A stretch of 64,000 bases of DNA, from NCBI GenBank assembly GCA_963759095.1, contig CAVWYF010000010.1, positions 124,001-188,000 on the forward strand. The letters run 5' to 3'. The position numbers and the translations under genes were made by a program. Origin of the DNA: Anderseniella sp963759095 (GTDB taxonomy: Bacteria > Pseudomonadota > Alphaproteobacteria > Rhizobiales > Aestuariivirgaceae). Positions 54,606 through 62,543 of this stretch are shown here, in pieces; position 1 is the stretch's first letter, and each line of letters begins with the position of its first letter. The notes under the pieces were generated by a model that was given only the letters and a program-made list of their open reading frames with translations, did no database searches and had not been told where the DNA came from.

Positions 54606-55947
54606 TCAGTTCTCCAGATACGACTCAAGCGTATCGTCAAGCGCATCTTTCCAGGGTGTATGATGAGCTGGTGCCATGGTCCCGGTGATTACCGATTTAT
54701 AGCTGTTGTTGCGGAACGTCATGATGTTCTGCTTCTTGTGTTTCTTCCACTGGAAGAAGGCTTCATTGGCACCATCCACGTCAAAGCTCGGATAGTCGGT
54801 TTCCGCGATCAGTTCCTTGACGTAATCGCCCTGATACCGGATGCAGGCATAATCGTCCTCATTGGCATCTTCACGTGCAACGCGGTCTTCGACGTCTGCC
54901 TGCATGGCGGCTTTGTCGGGCACGGCAATACGTCCCATGATGACATCACGCGCCCACCAGGCTTGCGCATCGAACATGTTGAACGTGAACCACTGATCCT
55001 GCATGCCGATATAGAACAGGGCCGGATTGTGAACGAACGCCACACCCTTGTAGAGATCAGCCGTGGCCAGCCGGTTGGCGGTATGCAGTTTCAGATCTTC
55101 GGCCATGAACGGGAAATGATGCTGGTAACCTGTGCACAGGATAATGGCGTCGACGTCTTTGGTGGTTCCGTCCTTGAAGGTGCATGTATTGCCGTCGACC
55201 TTGGTCAACAGCGGCACTTCGGTCCAGTTGTCCGGCCAGTCATAGCCCATGGCGGCCGTACGGTGGCTGACGGTGATTGATTTGGCACCGTACTTCCAGC
55301 ATTGCGAACCGATATCTTCGGCTGAGTAGGACGTGCCGATAATCAGCAGGTCCTTGTCCGGCGAATTCCACGGCATCGCGGAAATCATGGGCGTGCAGGA
55401 CCCGGCCATTAAAGCGCTCCAGGCCGTCGAAGTGAGGCACGTTCGGTGTCGAGAAATGGCCGCTGCAGCACACGACATTGTCGAAGGCTTCGGTGGTCAC
55501 CTTGTCGTTTATCAGGTCATGGGATGTGACGTTGAACTTCGCTGCTGCTGCATCCCATTCGACATGACGCACAGGTGTACGAAATCTGATCCACTTGCGT
55601 ACATCTGCCTTTTCAACGCGGCCCTGAATATAGTCGAACAGGACAGCGCGTGGCGGGTAGGAGGCGATTTGCTTGCCGAAATGTTCTTCGAAGGAATAGT
55701 CGGCAAATTCCAGACCTTCCTTGGGGCCGTTTGACCAGAGATAGCGATACATCGAGCAGTGTACCGGCTCACCATATTCATCCAGTCCGGTGCGCCAGGT
55801 ATAGTTCCATAAACCGCCCCAGTTATCCTGTTTTTCGAAACATACGATTTCCGGAATATCAGCACCTGCTTTTGCGGCAGACTGAAAGGCGCGCAGTTGT
55901 GCCAGCCCGGATGGTCCGGCTCCGATAACGGCTACTCTTTTTGACAT
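54606..55947 (-). pseudogene. tmm: Trimethylamine monooxygenase (flavin monooxygenase), frame break near 55358
   Basis: MSKRVAVIGAGPSGLAQLRAF begins the FAD site; WGGLWNYTWRTGLDEYGEPVH, GKQIASYPPRAVLFDYI and the FMO motif FNGRVLHAHDFRD follow, all typical of marine Tmm, which oxidises trimethylamine to TMAO with NADPH and oxygen. The NADPH loop GTSYSAEDIGSQCWKYG and the rest to YLEN are in another frame. GCCGGACAAGG has one extra base near 55358; length is 3n+1, giving about 446 residues when repaired, the normal Tmm size. Position right behind tmoW, as in roseobacters, supports the call. Confidence 0.88.
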
Positions 55948-55961
55948 CGATTTTGCTCTCC

Positions 55962-58136
55962 TTAGTTTATGCCCAACTGTTTTTTACGTTCTGCCGCCCA
56001 GGCCTGAATGAGCCTGTCGGCGACTATGCCGATCACGGCGATGCCAAGACCTGCCATGATGCCGCGACCGGAGTCGGCGGTCGGCAGGGCCCGGTAAATT
56101 TCCTGGCCCAGGTCGGAGGATCCGATCAGCGCGGTGATCGCCGTCATGGCCAGCGCCATCATGATGGTCTGGTTGATGCCGAGCATGATTTCAGGCAGCG
56201 CAATCGGCAGTTCCACTTTCCACAGGCGCTGCAACGGGGTTGTCCCGTTGGCGATGGACGCTTCGATGGTAACTTCCGGAATGCGCTTGATGCCGAGATA
56301 TGTGTAGCGCACCGCAGGGACTGTGGCATAGGCCAGGATGGCGATGACATTGGACAGGTCGCCGACCTTCAGCAGCATGATCACCGGGATCAGGTAGATG
56401 AAGGATGGAAACGTCTGCAGGGTATCACAGGTTGCCATGATGGGGCGCGCGGCCCGCTCCGACCGCGAGGCCCAGATGCCGATCGGCACGCCGATAAGTA
56501 TGCACAAGATGACAGCGGATGTGACGAGATAAAGCGTCAGCATGCCCTGTTCCCAGTTGCCGGTAATCAGAATGACAGCGCTGATGAGAGCGGTGGTCAG
56601 CAAGGTTGTGCGAATGCCGCCGAGCCAGTAGGCGGTGAGGCCGACAACGCCGATCACTGTGCTCCACGGCAGCCACAGGAAAAAGTCACGGAACGGGATC
56701 AGCATGTACACCGTTATGAAATCGCGCACCGGACTGATGTACTGATAGGAGTGTTTGGAAAACGCGCGCAGGGCGAAATCAATGTCCCGGCCAAGCGTGA
56801 AGCTAAGTGCTTTGGGATACTTTTCCACCACGGGAACAAACTGGGCAAGGAGATAAGCTCCAGTCGCGACGCCAAGGAAAATCCACAAATGTTTTTTTGC
56901 TCTCCAGCCGGTCTCTCGTGACGCCAGTTCGCCAGGTGCCCTGTTGGCATAGGCTTGCGTGAGACGGTCTAAAACAACTGCCATGAGGACGATGGCGAGG
57001 CCTTGTTCAACAGCTGCACCAAGACGCAATTGCTGCAGGGAAAACAGCAATTTGTGACCCAGCCCCTGAGCGCCGACCATGGAGGCAATCACCACCATTG
57101 CCAGCGTCTGCATGACCACCTGGTTGACCCCCAGCATGAGGATGCGCTGGGACGAGGGCAGGGTGACTTTCCATAGTAACTGCCGTGGTGTGCACCCCGA
57201 CATCCGGCCGGATTCCTGAACGTCACTGGAGACCGTCTGAATGCCCAGTATGGTGCATCGGGCCATCGGCGGCATGGCGAAGATCACCGTCGCGATCATG
57301 GCCGGCACCTGGCCTGCGCCAAACAACACAACCACGGGCACGAGATAGGCCATATGCGGGGTTGCCTGCATGATGTCGAACATTGGCGAGATAATTGCAG
57401 CGGCCCGTTTTGAACGGGTCACCCATATGCCCAGGCCAAGGCCAAGAATAACCGCGAAGGGCACAGAAACCACAACGATAGAGAACGTTTTCATGGAGTC
57501 GCGCCACAGCCCCATGACGGCCAGATAGCCTATACACCCGGCAGAAAAAAGGGCCAGTTTCCAGCCGCCGATCCAGTGTCCCAGAATACCGGCGCCGGCA
57601 ACGATCACGACCCAGGGAAGCGCATCAAGTTTCTTGATGCCGAGCGCATCCAGCACCGTGCGCGGCAACTCATACAGGCCGGCCTGGAACCACAGATTGT
57701 CGGCCAGGGTGATTGCCCAGATGGCGGCGACGCCAATCAGGCATCTCCGCAGGCCAAAACCCTTGTGCAGCGCGCACAGGCAGATGATTGGTGCAAATAT
57801 CCAGAAGATAGCAGGCAACTGCTTGGCCTTGATGCCGCGGTACAAAATGTACTCTGCCCAATCCAGCGGTTGTTCCAGCAGCCATGAAATGGATCGGGTC
57901 ACGGTCTTGAATTTCAGCGGACCTATGCCGGCTTCCTTGTCGAGCCAGGTAAAGAAAAGGGTGATCCATTCCTTGATCGGAACGATCCATTCCTGCGGCC
58001 AGACTTTCATGAAGTCGAGCACCAGGCCCAGCAACACAGTAAAGCAGACCATGACGGCCATCTGCACCCAGAACGAATTCAATCCGGGGACACTGGACGG
58101 TGATGTTTTGCCGAGGTCTGTTACCGCACTGTTCAT
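55962..58136 (-). CDS. tmoW: TMAO ABC transporter permease (double ProW-like)
   Basis: A 724-residue inner-membrane protein with two tandem permease domains. Each carries an EAA-type loop (RMSGCTPRQLLWKVTLPSSQRILMLGVNQ near residue 305; ASIANGTTPLQRLWKVELPIALPEIMLGINQ near residue 640). Duplicated permeases of this size are typical of the TmoW/choline-betaine ABC group. ATG 58136 overlaps the tmoV stop by 4 bases (ATGA). It imports TMAO delivered by TmoX. A general glycine-betaine/choline transporter is the alternative; the neighbouring tmm argues for TMAO. Confidence 0.87.
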   Translation of the reverse strand: MNSAVTDLGKTSPSSVPGLNSFWVQMAVMVCFTVLLGLVLDFMKVWPQEWIVPIKEWITLFFTWLDKEAGIGPLKFKTVTRSISWLLEQPLDWAEYILYRGIKAKQLPAIFWIFAPIICLCALHKGFGLRRCLIGVAAIWAITLADNLWFQAGLYELPRTVLDALGIKKLDALPWVVIVAGAGILGHWIGGWKLALFSAGCIGYLAVMGLWRDSMKTFSIVVVSVPFAVILGLGLGIWVTRSKRAAAIISPMFDIMQATPHMAYLVPVVVLFGAGQVPAMIATVIFAMPPMARCTILGIQTVSSDVQESGRMSGCTPRQLLWKVTLPSSQRILMLGVNQVVMQTLAMVVIASMVGAQGLGHKLLFSLQQLRLGAAVEQGLAIVLMAVVLDRLTQAYANRAPGELASRETGWRAKKHLWIFLGVATGAYLLAQFVPVVEKYPKALSFTLGRDIDFALRAFSKHSYQYISPVRDFITVYMLIPFRDFFLWLPWSTVIGVVGLTAYWLGGIRTTLLTTALISAVILITGNWEQGMLTLYLVTSAVILCILIGVPIGIWASRSERAARPIMATCDTLQTFPSFIYLIPVIMLLKVGDLSNVIAILAYATVPAVRYTYLGIKRIPEVTIEASIANGTTPLQRLWKVELPIALPEIMLGINQTIMMALAMTAITALIGSSDLGQEIYRALPTADSGRGIMAGLGIAVIGIVADRLIQAWAAERKKQLGIN

Positions 58137-59173
58137 ACAATGTCGCCCTTGCCAAACAGGGCTTTTGTAATGCGGCCCCGGTCCACATGACCGAGCAGAT
58201 GCCCATCCACGTCCGTTACCGGGGTCGGTTTGTCGGAGTTGATAACCTGTTCTGCAATCTCACCGATCTTGGCGGCTGCCGATACCGAGGCACCGGATAC
58301 TTTGCGGGATGTTTTTGCCGTGGAAATTTTCATGATTGCTGCAGCAGAAACAATCCGGTCGCGCGGTGCATTTCGCGCGAATTCCGCCACGTACTCGTCA
58401 GCCGGGTTGAGCACCATTTCTTCTGGCGAGCATAACTGCACCATCTCGCCGTCCTTCATGATGCCAATGCGATCAGCCAGCTTGGTGGCTTCTTCAAAAT
58501 CATGGGTGATAAACACAATGGTCTTTTTGAGCATTTGCTGCAGGCGAATGAATTCGTCCTGCATTTCAGCCCGGATAAGCGGATCGAGTGCTGAAAATGG
58601 TTCATCGAGAAACCAGATATCCGGCTCCACGGCCAGCGAACGGGCGATACCGACCCGCTGTTGCTGGCCACCGGACAGTTCGCGCGGGAAATAGTTCTCC
58701 CTGCCGCCCAGGCCAACCAGTTCGATCATCTCCATGGCGCGTTTTTCACGCTCCAGCTGATCGAGGTTTTGTACCTCAAGCGGAAATGCGACGTTCGAAA
58801 GAACCGTGCGATGCGGCAACAGGCCAAAGCTCTGGAACACCATGCCCATCTTGTGGCGGCGGATATCGATCAACTCCTGCGGTGTCGCCTTGAGCAGATC
58901 GCGTCCCTCATATTCAACCTCACCGGTTGTCGGGTCGTTCAGCCGGGTAATGCAACGAATAATGGTGGACTTGCCGGAGCCCGACAGTCCCATGATGATG
59001 AGAATTTCACCCTGGTGGACATCAAAAGAGACATTGCGCACAGCGCCAATGTAACCTTCGGCGGCAAGGTCATCGGCGGTCGGCTTGCCATTGTGGCGCT
59101 GCATGAAGCCTTCCGGATCAGCCCCGAAAATCTTCCAGATATTGCGGCACTTGATTTGCGCGTCGACGCCCAT
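58133..59173 (-). CDS. tmoV: TMAO ABC transporter ATPase
   Basis: About 346 residues from ATG 59173 (AAGGGG just upstream; a longer frame to 59242 lacks such a site). It opens IKCRNIWKIFGADPEGFM, like ProV. Walker A is GLSGSGKSTIIRC, the signature ELSGGQQQRVGIARS, Walker B IWFLDEPFSALD and the H-loop FITHDFEEA. The C-terminus (SDKPTPVTDVDGHLLGHVDRGRI) is a shortened CBS-like regulatory tail, as in osmoprotectant ATPases. It is translationally coupled to tmoW. Confidence 0.9.
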   Translation of the reverse strand: MGVDAQIKCRNIWKIFGADPEGFMQRHNGKPTADDLAAEGYIGAVRNVSFDVHQGEILIIMGLSGSGKSTIIRCITRLNDPTTGEVEYEGRDLLKATPQELIDIRRHKMGMVFQSFGLLPHRTVLSNVAFPLEVQNLDQLEREKRAMEMIELVGLGGRENYFPRELSGGQQQRVGIARSLAVEPDIWFLDEPFSALDPLIRAEMQDEFIRLQQMLKKTIVFITHDFEEATKLADRIGIMKDGEMVQLCSPEEMVLNPADEYVAEFARNAPRDRIVSAAAIMKISTAKTSRKVSGASVSAAAKIGEIAEQVINSDKPTPVTDVDGHLLGHVDRGRITKALFGKGDIV

Positions 59174-59225
59174 TTTGTCCCCTTCGGCAGACAACCTGCC
59201 GGATCGTCTTTTTATCGTTGCACAG

Positions 59226-59263
59226 ATAAAAAGGCCGGGCAAAAGATGTCTTCAGCCCGGCCT
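59226..59263 (-). terminator. Attenuating terminator between tmoX and tmoV
   Basis: On the minus strand AGGCCGGGC (59263-59255) pairs with GCCCGGCCT (59240-59232) and is followed by a T run (59231-59226). It should keep TmoX in excess over the rest of the transporter. Confidence 0.85.
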
Positions 59264-59291
59264 CGAAATGTTGCTCACAAGAGTTGCGAAG

Positions 59292-60245
59292 CTATTTCTT
59301 CCAGCCTTCAACAACAGCCGCGTTATCGGCAATCCACTTGTCAGCAGCAGCTTCCGGCGCCAATCCGTCCACATCGACCATCAGTGCCGCAGCGGCTATC
59401 TGGGCATTGTCGAAGTCGACTTTCTGCATTACGCCCCAGGCTTTCGGATATTTTTCAGCAAGGCCTTTCCAGGCAGCCTTTTTCAGCCAGCCCGAATGGG
59501 GGGCACCGCAGTCACCGGTTGCGTTGGGGTTTGGTCCCCATGCCTTGTCTTCCATGCAACCCTTTTCAGGTTTCGGGAAGTCGACGAACCGGCCCTTGAA
59601 TTTTGACTCGATGAAATTGGGGGTCCAGTTGAACAGCACAATCGGCTCCTTGCGGTCATAGGCAGACTGCAGTTCCGCCCACAAGGTTGCGGCCTGTCCG
59701 ACATTGATGGCCTTGAAGTTCATTTGCAGGGCGTCAATGCGGGCAGCGTAGTTCTTGCCCCAGTCAGCAGGCGGGCCAACGAAGCGGCCTTTTGGCTTGG
59801 TCTCGGCAGTTGCGAAGATTTCAGCACATGCGTTCAGACCTTCCCAGCTTTGCGCGGCGGGGCATTTTTCCAGAACATAGTCAGGGATCCACCATTCTTC
59901 GCGGGTGAGTGCGGTGTGCGAACCGGCATCAACCATGCCATCTTCGGCGACGGCCTTCTCAAAGGCTGTCTTCATGGACCCTTCCCAGGCTTCTACCTGG
60001 AAGTGCATGTCGCCATCGGCAATGGCCTTGAACTGCAGCTGAGAGTCCGACGGCGCATACTCGACCGTGTAGCCCATGCTTTCCAGTGTCTTGCCAACAA
60101 CGAATGACAGTACCAACTGGCTGGTCCAGTTGTTTTGAACCATGATGATCGGATCATCGGATTCTGCTTCTGCGTAGGCCGGTAGTGTAAACGCCAGACT
60201 GGCGGCAACAATGGCCGAGGTGGCCAGCAGTTTTGTAATCTTCAT
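59292..60245 (-). CDS. tmoX: TMAO ABC transporter substrate-binding protein
   Basis: A 317-residue periplasmic protein of the OpuAC/ProX fold. The signal peptide runs MKITKLLATSAIVAASLAF with cleavage after AYAEA. Tryptophan residues that could build a cage for a methylated ammonium group appear in VQNNWTSQ, VEAWEGSMK, REEWWIPDY, PPADWGKNY and LFNWTPNF. It is first in the order tmoX, tmoV, tmoW, tmm. Choline or betaine cannot be excluded as ligand, but linkage to tmm and tdm favours TMAO. The 378-base region upstream is shared with a divergent nitrilase gene and holds motif repeats. Confidence 0.87.
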   Translation of the reverse strand: MKITKLLATSAIVAASLAFTLPAYAEAESDDPIIMVQNNWTSQLVLSFVVGKTLESMGYTVEYAPSDSQLQFKAIADGDMHFQVEAWEGSMKTAFEKAVAEDGMVDAGSHTALTREEWWIPDYVLEKCPAAQSWEGLNACAEIFATAETKPKGRFVGPPADWGKNYAARIDALQMNFKAINVGQAATLWAELQSAYDRKEPIVLFNWTPNFIESKFKGRFVDFPKPEKGCMEDKAWGPNPNATGDCGAPHSGWLKKAAWKGLAEKYPKAWGVMQKVDFDNAQIAAAALMVDVDGLAPEAAADKWIADNAAVVEGWKK

Positions 60246-60400
60246 ACTCGTTCCTCCCGGATTTGATGTGCCCGTGTCGGGCTTTCCCTAGTGCTGATTT
60301 GTCTTTTTGGATGTTCGTTCCGTCTGCATTGGCGGCGACATCACCTGTACTATTGGCTGAATCTCCAACCAAATCAACCCAAAATGGAACCGATTATGAT

Positions 60401-60417
60401 CCAATTTGTAAAATTGG
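60401..60417. promoter_or_regulatory. Inverted repeat with ATTGGT arm upstream of tmoX
   Basis: CCAATTT (60401-60407) and AAATTGG (60411-60417) are perfect 7-base arms around GTA. The right arm lies within TAAAATTGGTTG (60409-60420), which recurs exactly at 60586-60597 near the nitrilase start. It is a candidate operator in the 378-base divergent region; I see no gene in that gap. Confidence 0.6.
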
Positions 60418-60578
60418 TTGAGTTACGGCGTGTTGGCGTGTGATTCTAGGGGATGTCTGCATGCTGAATACTGTGTACTGTTCTGACCGACGATTTTGGG
60501 TCAGAAACTGAGCCGTTCAGTCCTTTCTGGCCGGGTATTGTGTGATTTGGCCTGCAAGCCTCTTTTGAACTGGCTTGA

Positions 60579-60600
60579 ATTGGTATAAAATTGGTTGCGT
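60579..60600. promoter_or_regulatory. Two ATTGGT direct repeats just upstream of the nitrilase gene
   Basis: ATTGGTATAAA (60579-60589) and ATTGGTTGCGT (60590-60600) are in tandem with an 11-base period, one helical turn, ending 23 bases before the ATG. The same half-site recurs upstream of the glutamine-synthetase-like gene. Confidence 0.6.
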
Positions 60601-60623
60601 GCAACCGTAACGGGAACAAAGCA

Positions 60624-61487
60624 ATGTCCAAGAAGTTCACTGTCGCCTGTTTACAGAACTGCGCCACGCCGGATGTCCGGCATAATATCGAGACCAGCTT
60701 GCGGCTGGCCGGCGCGGCCGTGGCAGACGGGGCGCAGATGATAGCAACGCCTGAGTATTTTTCCGGCCTGGAAACCAGGGATGGACTGTTTCTTCCCGGC
60801 GCTTACCCGGAAGCGGATCATCCTGTGCTGCCTGCGTTTGCCGAGGCGGCCCGAAAACTTGGTGTCTGGTTCCTGCTGGGGTCAATTGGCGTTGAAAACA
60901 ATGACGGGCGCATATCCAATCGCTCCTACATGATCAATCCAGACGGTGAGGTGGTTGCGCGCTATGACAAAATTCACATGTTTGATGTGGATCTCGACGG
61001 TGGCTCATATCGCGAGTCAGCGACCATATCGCCCGGTGACCAGGCAATCGTGGCAGACACTCCGTGGGCCCGTATTGGCTTGTCGATCTGTTATGATTTG
61101 CGGTTTTCAGCGCTTTATCGGCATCTGGCCATGATGGGCGCCGAGGTGCTGGCCACACCTGCTGCATTTACCAAAGTGACCGGTGAGGCGCATTGGCATG
61201 TGCTGCAGCGGGCCCGGGCCATTGAGAACGGGTGTTATGTAATCGCGCCTTGCCAGTACGGAAAAATATCAGGCGGCGGCGAATGCTACGGACACTCACT
61301 GATCATTGATCCATGGGGAAAGGTTCTGGCAGACGCCGGCGATGGTGAGGGATACATAGTGGCCACGCTGGATCTGTCCAGGGTTGAAGCTGCGAGAACC
61401 AGAATTCCGGCACTTCAACATGACCGGCCTATTCGCGTGAGTGATGAGGGGCAGGGGCACAAACCCCAACTGGCCAGCTCTGGATGA
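60624..61487 (+). CDS. Carbon-nitrogen hydrolase (nitrilase superfamily, NIT1/NIT2-like)
   Basis: A 287-residue hydrolase from ATG 60624. The triad is Glu44 (TPEYFSG), Lys116 (RYDKIHMFDVDL) and Cys156 (LSICYDLRF). GGSYRESATISPGDQ and the sequence around Cys match the deaminated-glutathione amidase/omega-amidase branch, enzymes acting on glutamine-like amides. It is divergent from tmoX, convergent with gntR, and followed by a glutamine-synthetase-like gene, so hydrolysis of a gamma-glutamyl amide is an attractive but unproven idea. Confidence 0.87.
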   Translation: MSKKFTVACLQNCATPDVRHNIETSLRLAGAAVADGAQMIATPEYFSGLETRDGLFLPGAYPEADHPVLPAFAEAARKLGVWFLLGSIGVENNDGRISNRSYMINPDGEVVARYDKIHMFDVDLDGGSYRESATISPGDQAIVADTPWARIGLSICYDLRFSALYRHLAMMGAEVLATPAAFTKVTGEAHWHVLQRARAIENGCYVIAPCQYGKISGGGECYGHSLIIDPWGKVLADAGDGEGYIVATLDLSRVEAARTRIPALQHDRPIRVSDEGQGHKPQLASSG

Positions 61488-61510
61488 TTGCCGTGGCACC
61501 GGTCTTCTGT

Positions 61511-62212
61511 TCAGTCGTCGGAGGCGGTGCCGACAAGGTCAAGGTGGGCCAGTTCCATGTGCGCATTCAACGCGTCGATTGCTGACTTGGTGTCGCGGTT
61601 TATCAGTGCGTCCAGTATGCCCCTGTGGAACTTGTTGTACTGGCGGATTTTCTCAGGGCTGAGAACCAGTTCACGCGCCTTTCTCCACTGGGAATGAGTG
61701 CGTACTTCGTTGATCTGATGATATAATTTCACAATCAATGGATTGCCGGACGCTTTTGCCAACTGGTGGTGAAACTCTGAATCCAGTTTTGTGAAAGTGT
61801 TGCGGTCCTGCTCGGACGCTTCAAGCTGGGTCAGCAGGACCTGCATTTTCTCGATATCCCGCCCTGTGGCGTGTACCACCGCCAGTCGTGTCATCTGCCG
61901 TTCAAAGCCGATACGTGCGTCAATCAACTGCAACGGGCTGATCTGCTCGACAACGTTTTCGGTCTCAAGATCAGCCGGTCCGGAATAATTGACAAAGGTG
62001 CCGCTACCAACCTTTCGAACCACCAGGCCGGCCTCTTCAAGGTTGTCCAGCGCCTTTCTGATTGTATTGCGTGACGCTGAATAGGTTTCGGAAAGGTCCC
62101 GTTCCGGAGGCAATTGGTCACCGTCATGATACCTGCCTGTTTCGATGGCTTTACGGAGTTCGGACGTTATGGACCGGGCTCCTCGGGTGCTCTTGTGTTC
62201 GATCGAAATCAT
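61511..62212 (-). CDS. GntR family regulator, FadR subgroup (FCD domain)
   Basis: A 233-residue regulator. The winged helix at residues 10-75 has ITSELRKAIETGRYHDGDQLPPERDLSETYSASRNTIRKALDNLEEAGLVVRK. The FCD effector domain follows, with metal-binding His and Asp expected in LDSEFHHQLAKASGNPLI and FHRGILDALINRDTKSAIDAL. Such regulators sense carboxylates or amines. It stands between the nitrilase and the glutamine-synthetase-like gene, divergent from the latter, with a 23-base palindrome 60 bases upstream of its own start. Confidence 0.92.
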   Translation of the reverse strand: MISIEHKSTRGARSITSELRKAIETGRYHDGDQLPPERDLSETYSASRNTIRKALDNLEEAGLVVRKVGSGTFVNYSGPADLETENVVEQISPLQLIDARIGFERQMTRLAVVHATGRDIEKMQVLLTQLEASEQDRNTFTKLDSEFHHQLAKASGNPLIVKLYHQINEVRTHSQWRKARELVLSPEKIRQYNKFHRGILDALINRDTKSAIDALNAHMELAHLDLVGTASDD

Positions 62213-62272
62213 TCCCTTTGCCTTGCAATAATATCTGCGAGCAGGTGTTTCAGTTGCGCTGAATATAACAAC

Positions 62273-62295
62273 ATATATGGTAAATTACCATATAT
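62273..62295. promoter_or_regulatory. 23-bp palindrome upstream of the gntR gene
   Basis: ATATATGGTAA (62273-62283) and TTACCATATAT (62285-62295) are perfect 11-base arms around a single A. The GGTAA/TTACC core fits GntR-type operators. It lies in the 331-base gap between gntR and the glutamine-synthetase-like gene and is the best candidate for autoregulation. Confidence 0.75.
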
Positions 62296-62482
62296 ATCAA
62301 ATTGTTGCAGGTTATTTTTGATTCATTTTCCTGTCGCTGTCCGCCGGGCCAGTGCAAGAGAATACACACAGACGATGCAGCTTTGGCAACTGTTCTCAAT
62401 TCATGATTGCAAAAAACACAGTTGCTGCTGAAGAGAATTTTTGTGCGAAAAGGCGCCTTGGTTCATTTTGTAGGTTGTCAAA

Positions 62483-62515
62483 ATTGGTATAGCATTGGTA
62501 TGGTATTGGTCAATT
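62483..62515. promoter_or_regulatory. Three 11-bp ATTGGT direct repeats upstream of the glutamine-synthetase-like gene
   Basis: ATTGGTATAGC (62483-62493), ATTGGTATGGT (62494-62504) and ATTGGTCAATT (62505-62515) are in perfect 11-base register. They end 28 bases before the ATG. The helical phasing suggests cooperative binding of a regulator on one face of the DNA. Confidence 0.7.
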
Positions 62516-62543
62516 TGGTGCGTAAGCAGGGAGAAACCGTGCA

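Noticed and set aside
55941..56921. A 326-codon plus-strand frame over tmoW
   Set aside because: Antisense to transmembrane-coding sequence; the product is charged and repetitive without any domain.
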